A stretch of DNA of 64,000 nucleotides, taken from the NCBI RefSeq assembly GCF_900520355.1, contig NZ_LS999521.1:3658001-3722000 (forward strand). The letters are read 5' to 3'. The notes under the pieces were generated by a model. It was not told the DNA's origin. It searched no databases and saw only the letters and a list, made by a program, of their open reading frames with translations. Positions 30,380 through 38,539 of this stretch are shown here, piece by piece. This stretch comes from Acinetobacter calcoaceticus (GTDB taxonomy: Bacteria; Pseudomonadota; Gammaproteobacteria; Pseudomonadales; Moraxellaceae). Position 1 is the first letter of the stretch. The number at the start of each line of letters is the position of its first letter. The translations under genes and the position numbers were made by a program.

Positions 30380-30471
30380 TGTTTACGAGTAGCACGGACC
30401 ATTGTCGATTTGGCTCAAAGTGATGTAATTCAAAGCTCTCATCTTACAACAGCGCTATCTTATCAGAGATA
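30380..30471 (+). pseudogene. Diverged duplicate of the comM 3' end
   Basis: From 30391 the plus strand encodes VARTIVDLAQSDVIQSSHLTTALSYQR and a stop, against VARTIADLAQSEVIQSSHLTEALSYRGNS at the end of comM (29629-29718). Homology extends a few codons upstream with a 1-base frameshift, and downstream into a second copy of the comM terminator. By eye the two copies agree at a bit over 80 percent of bases. It has no start and cannot be a gene. Confidence 0.8.
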
Positions 30472-30486
30472 ATCAGCCCTAAGATT

Positions 30487-30518
30487 AGAACAAAGGATTA
30501 TGAGTCCGCTGTTCTTTT
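30487..30518 (+). terminator. Degenerate second copy of the comM terminator
   Basis: AGAACA, internal mismatch, GGA, loop, TCC, TGTTCT, then T-run. The right half (GAGTCCGCTGTT) matches the terminator at 29726-29757. It overlaps the 3' end of the MocR pseudogene on the other strand. Confidence 0.55.
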
Positions 30519-31959
30519 ATTAAGAATCTCACTTAACTTCTTGATTAGATAAGTGATTTCTTGCTCGGACAAAGCTGCAAAGCCAAAGCGAATACAACGA
30601 TTAGAAGAATCATCCTGTCTAAACTTATACTCTGTATCCATGTTGAGCTTTTCTAATTTTAAGGCTTGCTCTTTAGTAAAAGATTTCTGGAATTTCACCC
30701 ATAAAGCCATTCCACCTGCTGGAGGTTGAATCTGGATATCACCTGAAAAAACTCTGCTAAATTCAGTTAAAGCATGGTCACGGCGTAACTGATATATTTT
30801 TTTCATTTTACGAATATGTCGTTTGATTTCACCGCGCTGCATTAAATCTGCTAAAGCAAGTTCTGTAATGTTATTACCTTGTCGATCAATCAATAAAATA
30901 TCTTCGGTAATGGATTGAATGACTGATGCAGATGCCACGATGTATCCCAAGCGAATACCGGGTGCAAAGACCTTAGATAATGAGCCAACATGAATGACTA
31001 GCTCAGAATGAGGCAACATGAATGACTAGCTCAGAATGAGGCAAACTCGCTAAGGGTGGCATAGGCCGACTGTCATAGTGGAATTCGTGGTCATAGTCGT
31101 CTTCAATAACATAAAAACCCCATTTTTTTGAAAGTTCTAAGAGCTGAAGACGGCGACTCATTGGCATCGTGACTGTTGTGGGATATTGATGATGTGGGGT
31201 TGTATAAATCGCAGCAACTGAGTGTTCTTGTAAAATCCTTTCAAGATCTTCAATGACAATACCTTGTTCATCTAATTTGACAGAAACGACCTGCAACCCA
31301 TTTGACTGAAACGCTTTAAAAGCAGAGGGATAATACAGCTCTTCAACTATAATCACTCCCTGTCGATTGGGTAATGCACGAGAAGCAAGAAAAATTCCCA
31401 TCTGGCTGCCGCGTACAATACAAATTTCATTTTCGGCAACACTCATAAAACGTTCCATCGACAACATTTTTTGCAAGGCTTGTCTTAACTCAATCATACC
31501 TTGGGGGTTTCCATAACCCATGTACTGGTTTTGGGTAATTTTAATCAACGCATGCCGATAGGCTCTTGAAAATAACTCATACGGAATAAGCCTTGGGTCA
31601 GGTACACCATCGTTGTGTGGATATAAAGTAGCTTCTTGAATAGTTGGCTTATCATCAACTTTTCGCTCATTTACGGGCTCTATTTTGAGCTGCTTTTCTG
31701 GCAAAATATCTGCCACAAATGTGCCTTTTCGAGGACGAGTCACAAGCCAGCCTTGCGCCTCTAATTCTTCATAGACTGCTTGTACTGTTTTTCTATTAAT
31801 TCCCAATTCTTTTGACAAGCTACGAGACCCGGGCAACATAGTCCCTTGCACCAAGCGACCACTTAAAATCTCCTGACTAATCAAGTTGGTCAGTTTTAAA
31901 AAAACTGTTTTTTCTTCTCTTTCATCGATACGGAAATGTATTTGCCAAGGTCTTAGCAT
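30498..31959 (-). pseudogene. MocR/PdxR-type regulator (GntR-aminotransferase) broken by a 28-bp tandem duplication
   Basis: The gene reads from ATG 31959 through a GntR winged helix (SRSLSKELGINRKTVQAVYEELEAQGW, about residues 48-75) into a class I aminotransferase domain. It runs off frame after HYDSRPMPPLASLPHSELVIH. The rest (SLSKVFAPGIRLGYIV onward, containing the PLP lysine) continues in another frame to 30498. Removing one copy of the 28-bp direct repeat at 30986-31041 restores a single frame of 477 residues, normal for MocR proteins. As written it would lack the PLP lysine. It is divergent from the aldolase/DapA-like pair that it most likely controlled. Confidence 0.88.
30986..31041. 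repeat. 28-bp perfect tandem duplication inside the MocR gene
   Basis: Two identical 28-bp units (30986-31013 and 31014-31041), each starting CAACATGAATGACTAG and ending GAATGAGG, stand head to tail. Since 28 is not a multiple of three the duplication shifts the frame. Loss of one unit by slippage or recombination would repair the gene. Confidence 0.95.
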
Positions 31960-31970
31960 ATTCGCCCCAT

Positions 31971-32060
31971 CTGGACCATATAATTTGTAAAAACTGGATG
32001 TATTGATTCACCCAGTTGTTTTCTATTCTGCCTTCACCTACTTAATTTGGTCAACTGGAC
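31971..32060. promoter_or_regulatory. Repeated CTGGAC-type sites between the MocR gene and the aldolase operon
   Basis: CTGGAC at 31971-31976, CTGGAT at 31994-31999 and CTGGAC at 32055-32060 are direct repeats; the first two are 23 bp (about two helix turns) apart. Paired direct repeats in the divergent promoter region are usual for MocR regulators, and CTGGAC-type half-sites are known for some members. Binding is inferred. Confidence 0.45.
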
Positions 32061-32070
32061 TGGAGAAGAG

Positions 32071-32847
32071 ATGAAGACTGCTTCTGTAAACAAACAAGAT
32101 CTGATGCAACATGCACAGCAAGACATGCAAAAGTGGATTAGCAATTCAGATTTAACTGATCGCCAAAAGCTTGCACTCACTTGTCGTATTTTATTTGATC
32201 ATGGCCATGATGTTGGTTTAGCGGGCCAAATTACATGTCGTGGTGAAAACGAAGATTCCTTTATTACTCAACGTTTTGGTTTAGGCTTTGATGAAATTAC
32301 TGCCTCAAACTTGCTTGAGGTTAATCAAGATTTAGAACCAATCAATCAAGGAGGAATGGCAAACCCAGCCAACCGTTTTCATACGTGGATTTATAAAGAA
32401 CACCCAGAAGTGAACTGCATTATCCACACGCATCCTACCCATGTAGCAGCACTCTCCATGCTACAGATTCCACTCATGATTTCCCAAATGGATGTTTGCG
32501 CACTCTACGAAGACTGCTCGTTTGTAGGTCATTGGCCAGGTGTTCCTATAGGTAACGAAGAAGGCATTTTGATTTCTTCTGCTCTGGGTAAAAACCGTGC
32601 TGTTTTATTGTCTCACCATGGCCAATTGGTCACAGGTAAAACCATCGAAGAAGCATGCAACTTGGCTCTTTTAATTGAGCGTGCAGCTCAACTGCAACTG
32701 CTAGCGATGTCTGCCGGACAAATTCAGCCTATCCCTCACGATTTGGCCACAGAAGCTCATGACTGGGTATCTACCGACAAACGTAACAAAGTGAACTTTG
32801 CTTATTACGCACGTAAAGCTTTGAAAAAACATTCCGACTGCATTTAA
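32071..32847 (+). CDS. Class II aldolase/adducin family protein
   Basis: The 258-residue product has the class II aldolase fold signature: glycine-rich GLAGQITCRGE, a metal-binding HTHPTH (in CIIHTHPTHVAALSM) and a third histidine in LLSHHGQLVTG. Such enzymes cleave or epimerise sugar phosphates or short hydroxy acids; the substrate cannot be told. ATG 32071 is preferred over the upstream TTG at 32047 because GGAG stands seven bases before it. It is 15 bp ahead of the DapA-like gene, so the two form an operon, divergent from the broken MocR regulator. Confidence 0.88.
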   Translation: MKTASVNKQDLMQHAQQDMQKWISNSDLTDRQKLALTCRILFDHGHDVGLAGQITCRGENEDSFITQRFGLGFDEITASNLLEVNQDLEPINQGGMANPANRFHTWIYKEHPEVNCIIHTHPTHVAALSMLQIPLMISQMDVCALYEDCSFVGHWPGVPIGNEEGILISSALGKNRAVLLSHHGQLVTGKTIEEACNLALLIERAAQLQLLAMSAGQIQPIPHDLATEAHDWVSTDKRNKVNFAYYARKALKKHSDCI

Positions 32848-32862
32848 AAAGAGACTTCTACC

Positions 32863-33741
32863 ATGAAACTAAACGGTATTATTGGCTACCCTGTCACCCC
32901 ATTTTCTAATGACAACACCATTAACATTGCAGTTTTAAAGCAGATGCTCGATTTACTTATCGAAAATGGCTGTGATGCCATCGCACCTTTAGGCAGTACT
33001 GGTGAAAGCGCTTATCTTGAATGGAATGAATGGTGCTTAGTGGCTAAAACTTCAATTGAAAGCATCAATAAACGTTTGCCTGTCATTATTGGGATTTCTG
33101 AACTCACAACAGATCAAGCAATCAAAAAGGCCCAAATCGCGCAAAGCTATGGTGCAGATGCACTGATGATCATTCCTGTATCGTACTGGAAACTAACAGA
33201 TCAAGAGATTTTTGAGTATTACCAAGCGATTGCTAAAGCGACGACTCTACCAATTATGGTGTATAACAACCCTGCAACCAGTGGTGTTGATATGTTCCCA
33301 GAGTTAATCGTGCGTATGTTTAATCAGATTCCAAACATTACGATGGTGAAAGAAAGTAGCGGTGATATTCAGCGTATGCATAAAATTTATGAGCTTTCAA
33401 AAGGTGAACTACCGTTTTATAACGGTTGTAATCCTCTAGCTTTAGAAGCTTTATGTGCAGGAGCAAGCGGTTGGTGTACGGCAGCACCGAACCTGTTAGG
33501 TCAACGACCTCAACAGCTCATTGAATATATAAAAAATGGTGAATTGGAACAGGCCCAAAAGTTATTTTATCAGCAACTTCCTCTACTACGCTTTATTGTA
33601 AATGGTGGTTTACCTAAAATGATTAAAACTGGTTTAGAACTAAAAGGTGTCTCTGCGGGCTTACCACGCAAGCCACTGTCTAAAGCTGCGGATATTGAGC
33701 TTACCCAGTTAAAACAGCTACTTTCTGAAATAGAAAACTAA
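32863..33741 (+). CDS. Dihydrodipicolinate synthase family lyase (DapA-like)
   Basis: A 292-residue TIM-barrel protein of the DapA/NanA family. It has the carboxylate-binding PLGSTGE loop, the proton-relay Tyr in IMVYNNPATSG and the Schiff-base lysine in ITMVKESSGD. Pairing with a class II aldolase and a MocR regulator indicates a catabolic aldolase acting on a 2-oxo acid rather than the biosynthetic DapA. Substrate unknown. Ends in a strong terminator shared with the convergent porin gene. Confidence 0.88.
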   Translation: MKLNGIIGYPVTPFSNDNTINIAVLKQMLDLLIENGCDAIAPLGSTGESAYLEWNEWCLVAKTSIESINKRLPVIIGISELTTDQAIKKAQIAQSYGADALMIIPVSYWKLTDQEIFEYYQAIAKATTLPIMVYNNPATSGVDMFPELIVRMFNQIPNITMVKESSGDIQRMHKIYELSKGELPFYNGCNPLALEALCAGASGWCTAAPNLLGQRPQQLIEYIKNGELEQAQKLFYQQLPLLRFIVNGGLPKMIKTGLELKGVSAGLPRKPLSKAADIELTQLKQLLSEIEN

Positions 33742-33773
33742 TAAAAAAGCGGGTTTACTCACCCGCTTTTTTT
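33742..33773 (+). terminator. Bidirectional terminator after the DapA-like gene
   Basis: AAGCGGGT, loop TTACTC, ACCCGCTT with T-runs on both strands, lying between convergent genes. Confidence 0.9.
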
Positions 33774-33783
33774 ACAACAAAAC

Positions 33784-34596
33784 TTAGAATGTTTTAGTTA
33801 AACTAAACACTAAGCCTGTGTCATAAGGTTTTTTACCAGCATCGGACATACCAGAAGTGCTAATGTCTGTACCCACAACATCTAGTTCAGCAACAATACC
33901 CAAGATATTATAGTTTACGCCAACTTTATAATCGATATAGCTATCGTCTTCACCTGGTCCACCCGCAACTACAAGTAAAGAGTCTTTATTTTTTAGTTTG
34001 TTATAGCCAACTGAAGCAAGTCCTGTGAAGCCTGTATCTGCAATTGGTGCTGAATAACCTACGTTAAAATACCAGAACTCATCAGAGTGACCCCAATAAT
34101 CATCTGAGTAGCTTACGCCCACACTAAGTGCATCACCTTTAAATAAAGAATCAGCAAAAGTTAATTTTCCATAAAACTCGGTAAAGTCAAAACCAGTATC
34201 CCCATTATATGGGTTAGTAAATTTTGAGTCAGAACCAATATAGCCGTAATGAATTACACCTACATCATAAGTTGGTGCAAGCGTATCAGACAGTTTTAAT
34301 GTATTGGTATAACCTAAAGAGATATCGGTTTCAGTTGAAACACCTGGTGTATTAAAGTCAACGCTTGAACCCCATAGCGCGACATAGGCACCTGACTTAT
34401 GAGAAAAAGTAAAACCACCTTGAATAGCTGGGTTATTTGATGATTGTGTAACACCGCGGAAGCGGTAGTCTGTAGTTGCCGCTACACTACCTGTTGCTGT
34501 GATACCATAAAAAGATGGTGCTTCTTCAGCCATAGCCATGGTTGAACCAGCTGCGAAAATACCAAGACCTAAGGTCTTAAGTGCAAATTTCATCAT
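33784..34596 (-). CDS. TorF-family putative outer-membrane porin
   Basis: A 270-residue beta-barrel protein with signal peptide MMKFALKTLGLGIFAAGSTMAMAEE. The mature start TATGSVAATTDYRFRGVTQSSNNPAIQGG is the hallmark of the TorF/gcw_chp family, and the protein ends in the outer-membrane C-terminal Phe (SLTKTF). Alternating hydrophobic strands and Gly/Asp/Tyr-rich turns fill the rest. The frame is open to 34644, but the ATG at 34596 with GGGGAG upstream gives the clean signal peptide. Substrate unknown; position next to the aldolase pair may mean a shared solute. Confidence 0.88.
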   Translation of the reverse strand: MMKFALKTLGLGIFAAGSTMAMAEEAPSFYGITATGSVAATTDYRFRGVTQSSNNPAIQGGFTFSHKSGAYVALWGSSVDFNTPGVSTETDISLGYTNTLKLSDTLAPTYDVGVIHYGYIGSDSKFTNPYNGDTGFDFTEFYGKLTFADSLFKGDALSVGVSYSDDYWGHSDEFWYFNVGYSAPIADTGFTGLASVGYNKLKNKDSLLVVAGGPGEDDSYIDYKVGVNYNILGIVAELDVVGTDISTSGMSDAGKKPYDTGLVFSLTKTF

Positions 34597-35555
34597 TTTG
34601 ATCTCCCCCATAATGAATGCACGATTTATGTATATAAAACACATTGTGTTACTTTAGCTTTAGCAATTGCTGTGCCAAGTTCATATTTCCGCTCTCTAAA
34701 CATCATCAATATTGAAATCAAAATATCTCTACAATAAAATTTCCATTTAGTTTTTATAAAAATATATTTATAAAAAACAATATTATAAAACAATACTTCT
34801 ATCCAGTTAAAAAAGAGCAATATAAGAAAACACCTTGTCGGAAATAAATTAGCGACATCAGCAGTATCTATTTACTCAATGTAAAATTTCTATTTAAACT
34901 TAAATAAGAGATATAAAAATTACGTAAATTTCTTAAAGCTGGCTTTTAATGATCTGTGAATGGGCATTTCTTTTAATTAAATTTCTTTATTTTTTCTGTT
35001 TTAAAAATTATGAACTATTTTGGGTCTTTTTTAAGCAACAATATGAGCAAAAAGAGTAATGCACAAAATTTATGCAAAATATCGCACTAATTTTGATCAA
35101 CCCAATTAAATTCCATGGGCTTATTATAGTGATCTATTTTTGTACATCAGACTTTAAAATAATGTTATATAGTAACACTTTAGAAAGTATTCAAAATAAA
35201 TCGTCGAAAAAAGCAACTTAAAATGAGATTAAAAAGTAAACATATCCACCAAAAAAGATCAAAAAATGAACACAAGAATCAACTATTTTTTGAGCTTTGA
35301 ATATAAAATAAATGGTAAAAATCCACTAAAAAATAAATTACTTTTTTTATTTTAAACAATACATTAAGTATAAAATGTTAATAGTAAATTTAGCAAACAA
35401 TCAGTAACACATTAATCAATTTCTGCATAGCATATATAAAATAAAATCAACAAAAATATATCTTTTTTATAGATTACTTATACAATTGATGGAAATCCTA
35501 GGCCCTGAACAATAACAAGGCACAGGATTTATCGTTTTTATGAGGTTCTTTAAAT
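34597..35555. other. About 0.96 kb gene-free, very AT-rich region between two porin genes
   Basis: No convincing reading frame, RNA gene or mobile-element end was found. The stretch is visibly richer in A and T than anything else in the window, with runs such as TTTATAAAAATATATTTATAAA. It must hold the promoters of the TorF gene (minus) and the OprD gene (plus). A short frame at 34626-34820 starts with TTG and overlaps the TorF leader; I do not accept it. The long AT-rich spacer may be a silencer-bound regulatory region. Confidence 0.6.
35493..35530 (+). promoter_or_regulatory. Leader hairpin upstream of the OprD-family gene
   Basis: AAATCCT (35493-35499) and AGGATTT (35524-35530) enclose GCC/GGC pairing across a 2x2 internal loop, with a T-run five bases beyond. 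It sits 26 bp before the ATG and could be a regulatory leader structure; function unknown. Confidence 0.4.
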
Positions 35556-36845
35556 ATGCTAAAAGCACAAAAACTTACATTAGCAGTTCTCATTTCTGCG
35601 GCAATAATTTCCTCAGCTCAGGCAAGCGAGCAAAGTGAGGCAAAAGGATTTGTTGAAGATGCGAACGGTTCTATTCTCTTCCGTACAGGTTATATCAGTC
35701 GTGACAAAAAACAGGGCGCGAAAGATACTAGCTCATTTGCTCAGTCAGCAATTGTAAGTATCGATTCCGGTTTTACCCCTGGTATTGTTGGCTTCGGTGT
35801 TGGCGTTGTTGGTGATGGTTCATTTAAAATCGGTGAAAATAAAAATGCCGGAAACCAAATGATTCCATTATATAACGATGGCTCAGCTTATGATCACTGG
35901 GCTCGTGGTGGTGGTAGCGTTAAAGCACGTTTCTCGAATACAACAGTACGTTATGGTACTCAAGTACTCGATTTGCCTGTTCTTGCAAGTAATACTGGAC
36001 GTATGGTTCCTGAATATTTTACAGGTACTTTATTAACCAGCCATGAAATCAAGAACCTTGAATTGGTTGCTGGTAAATTTACTAAAGACCAAATGTCTGA
36101 TCAAATCAATACCGATGCGGATGTAAATGGTAATGGGCTTGATCGCGCCATTGTTTGGGGTGCTAAATATAAATTCGATGACAATTTAAATGCATCTTAC
36201 TACGGTTTAGACAGCAAAAATGCTCTTGAACGTCATTATGTGAATGTGAACTTTAAACAGCCTCTGGCTAATGACAGTTCATTAACTTATGATTTCAGTG
36301 GTTATCATACTAAGTTTGATGAAAATGCTATCACATATTCAGAAACTACTGATGACAAGTCTAACCGTAAAAACAATATTTGGGCAATTTCTACAGCGTA
36401 CAACACTGGCCCACATAATGTAATGGTTGCCTATCAACAGAACAGTGGTAACGTAGGTTATGATTACGGCCAAAATGCTGATGGTTTCCAAAGTATTTAT
36501 TTACCAAACTCTTATATGTCTGACTTCATCGGCAACGATGAAAAATCTGCACAAATCCAATACAGTCTTGATTTTGGTAAGTTAGGCGTATTACCTGGTC
36601 TAAACTGGACAACTGCATTTGTATACGGTTGGGACATCAAAGTTAAAGGTTTAACTGATGATGCTGAAGAACACGAATTCTTTAATCAAGTGAAATATAC
36701 AGTTCAAAGCGGTTTTGCTAAAGATGCAAGCCTTCGTATTCGTAACTCATACTACCGCGCAAGCGATGCTTACCAAACGAATGCATACATTGGTGATACC
36801 AATGAATGGCGTTTATTCCTTGATATTCCTGTGAAATTATTCTAA
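35556..36845 (+). CDS. oprD: OprD-family outer-membrane porin (OccAB-type)
   Basis: A 429-residue porin with a signal peptide (MLKAQKLTLAVLISAAIISSAQA, 23 residues) and the OprD start EAKGFVEDANGSILFRTGYISRDKK. Family motifs WARGGGSVKARFSNTTVRYGTQ and PVLASNTGRMVPEYFTGTLLTS carry the basic-ladder and loop-3 segments; the C-terminus is Phe (DIPVKLF). OprD porins admit basic amino acids and small carboxylates. From memory, the A. baumannii orthologue at this locus is OccAB1, a fairly permissive channel; that exact identity is an inference. Preceded by GAGG ten bases before the ATG. Confidence 0.88.
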   Translation: MLKAQKLTLAVLISAAIISSAQASEQSEAKGFVEDANGSILFRTGYISRDKKQGAKDTSSFAQSAIVSIDSGFTPGIVGFGVGVVGDGSFKIGENKNAGNQMIPLYNDGSAYDHWARGGGSVKARFSNTTVRYGTQVLDLPVLASNTGRMVPEYFTGTLLTSHEIKNLELVAGKFTKDQMSDQINTDADVNGNGLDRAIVWGAKYKFDDNLNASYYGLDSKNALERHYVNVNFKQPLANDSSLTYDFSGYHTKFDENAITYSETTDDKSNRKNNIWAISTAYNTGPHNVMVAYQQNSGNVGYDYGQNADGFQSIYLPNSYMSDFIGNDEKSAQIQYSLDFGKLGVLPGLNWTTAFVYGWDIKVKGLTDDAEEHEFFNQVKYTVQSGFAKDASLRIRNSYYRASDAYQTNAYIGDTNEWRLFLDIPVKLF

Positions 36846-36865
36846 TTCATAGATCTATCAAGCAT

Positions 36866-36902
36866 AAAAAAACCTACGTCTGGCAACAGATGTAGGTTTT
36901 TT
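36866..36902 (+). terminator. Terminator after the OprD gene
   Basis: ACCTACGTCTG, loop GCAA, CAGATGTAGGT (one G-T pair), then TTTTT, with an A-run before, so it may also act on the opposite strand. Confidence 0.9.
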
Positions 36903-36952
36903 ATTAAGCTCAGAATATCAATTAAGAAATTCTGAGCCTTATCAATTAAAGC

Positions 36953-37477
36953 TTATTTAGCAGCTTCAATTGCTTTTAATACTTCTGCTTTAGCAACATC
37001 AGCACCTTCCCAACCACTGATTTTTACCCACTTACCTGGCTCTAAATCTTTATAGTGACTGAAGAAATGCTCAACTTGGCTAATCAATAGCGGAGGAAGA
37101 TCTGTATATTCCTTCACATCTTTATAAAGTGGAGACAATTTTTCGTGTGGAACAGCGATTAATTTCGCATCGATACCACCATCATCTTCCATTTTTAATT
37201 TGCCCACTGGACGGCAACGAATTACAGAGCCAGCAGCAACAGGATGTGGAGTTACAACAAGTACGTCTAACGGGTCGCCATCTTCAGACAAAGTATTTGG
37301 AACATAGCCATAGTTTGCTGGATAGAACATTGCTGTGCCCATGAAACGGTCTACAAACAATGCATCAGAATCTTTGTCGATTTCATATTTAATTGGTGCT
37401 GCATTTGCAGGAATTTCAATGATGACATAGATGTCATTTGGGGCATCTTTACCTGCAGGGATATCGCTGTAACTCAT
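36953..37477 (-). CDS. ppa: Inorganic pyrophosphatase (family I)
   Basis: Cytosolic magnesium-dependent enzyme hydrolysing pyrophosphate. The 174-residue protein has the family signature [10 protein letters not shown], the upstream YGYVPNTL and KYEIDKDS active-site segments and the C-terminal [14 protein letters not shown]. Length and motifs are canonical. Monocistronic by spacing. Confidence 0.96.
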   Translation of the reverse strand: MSYSDIPAGKDAPNDIYVIIEIPANAAPIKYEIDKDSDALFVDRFMGTAMFYPANYGYVPNTLSEDGDPLDVLVVTPHPVAAGSVIRCRPVGKLKMEDDGGIDAKLIAVPHEKLSPLYKDVKEYTDLPPLLISQVEHFFSHYKDLEPGKWVKISGWEGADVAKAEVLKAIEAAK

Positions 37478-37604
37478 ATCAATACTCTTTCGTTATGAAG
37501 TCAGATGTAAAATCCACTCGATTATAACGTGGATATCATCAAAATGATGCCGATTATACAATGCGCACACGCGAAAGTTGATATGAATGATGACAGAATG
37601 ACAC

Positions 37605-38003
37605 TCAAGTCAGTTTAATCGTGACCACAAGTAAGAAGATTGGACACAATATAGATAAGAACCAGACAATCGAGCGTAAAGTTGCCCAGTTACTTAAATA
37701 GCAGATCCCATAAATGACTCTTAAAATAATATATGCCCAACCTAATCTCAGAATAAAATATTCCGGAACGACCATATATTCAGCCATTAAAATAGCCGTT
37801 AAGAATAAAGGTAGGCTTTCAAAACTATTTTGTTGTACGGCATTAGCGCGAGCAGCCAAACCAGTTGTTTTGGCAAAAAAAGCTCTCGGGTTTTGATTAT
37901 CGGCAGGCTGAAAACCACCTGTAATTTTTGCAATTGCGGTAAATGCATATGGCAGTAAACATGCCACTAAAATAATATAGATAATGCCGCTGATGCCCTG
38001 CAT
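37605..38003 (-). CDS. MAPEG-family membrane protein
   Basis: A 132-residue membrane protein with four hydrophobic helices. The pattern NPRAFFAKTTGLAARANAVQQNSFESLPLFLTAI matches the MAPEG family (membrane-associated eicosanoid/glutathione enzymes), whose bacterial members have mostly unknown substrates. Two ATGs are possible (38015 and 38003); the latter is chosen because GGATGG lies just upstream of it. Single gene, transcribed away from the hypothetical membrane gene at 38110. Confidence 0.82.
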   Translation of the reverse strand: MQGISGIIYIILVACLLPYAFTAIAKITGGFQPADNQNPRAFFAKTTGLAARANAVQQNSFESLPLFLTAILMAEYMVVPEYFILRLGWAYIILRVIYGICYLSNWATLRSIVWFLSILCPIFLLVVTIKLT

Positions 38004-38109
38004 AGTGCCATCCATCACTGAAAATACTGTTGATCATGCTATCATAACATTGCGTTTTTACCTGAAATTTTATGCAATCACTTGTCATCACTGATTAATA
38101 GGGCCATGT

Positions 38110-38499
38110 ATGCAACAACCTGATCAAAAAGAATTGTTTGAAGTCTTGGATAAGCAAAAACAGAATCAACTTCAGATAGATCGCATATTAAAGATCGTAC
38201 TCCCTATTGTCGCTTTTTTACTGAGTGTGATTTGTGCAAATTTGAATTGGCAATCTACACTTGGCACCTTTGTTATTTTAACAATTACCTTTATTGCTGT
38301 CGGTATTAAACGACTTCCTTTATGGCACTGGCTCATTGTGATTACGATATATTGCTTAGCAGATAATTATTTAAGTTATGGTCAGCTTGATTTAACTCAC
38401 CTACGCCTGCAACTGGGCACAATGCTGGTTTTTGTTGGGATGGTCGGAATTGGACGCCCTTATATAGACCGCTGGTTTATGAAAAGTCAAAAAATATAA
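38110..38499 (+). CDS. Uncharacterised small membrane protein (129 aa)
   Basis: No family recognised. After a charged N-terminal helix (MQQPDQKELFEVLDKQKQNQ) come four hydrophobic segments (about residues 28-45, 50-68, 72-88, 102-118) and a short basic tail. Looks like an integral inner-membrane protein. It is divergent from the MAPEG gene and followed by its own terminator. Confidence 0.75.
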   Translation: MQQPDQKELFEVLDKQKQNQLQIDRILKIVLPIVAFLLSVICANLNWQSTLGTFVILTITFIAVGIKRLPLWHWLIVITIYCLADNYLSYGQLDLTHLRLQLGTMLVFVGMVGIGRPYIDRWFMKSQKI

Positions 38500-38502
38500 A
38501 AT

Positions 38503-38530
38503 AAAAAAAGCGCCCTAAGGCGCTTTTTTT
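38503..38530 (+). terminator. Bidirectional terminator between the 129-aa membrane protein and fadD
   Basis: AAAAGCGCC, loop CTAA, GGCGCTTTT with A/T runs on both sides, between convergent genes. Confidence 0.9.
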
Positions 38531-38539
38531 ATTAACTGA

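Noticed and set aside
34626..34820. TTG-started minus-strand frame in the AT-rich spacer
   Set aside because: Overlaps the leader of the TorF gene, lacks a ribosome-binding site and has the composition of the spacer.
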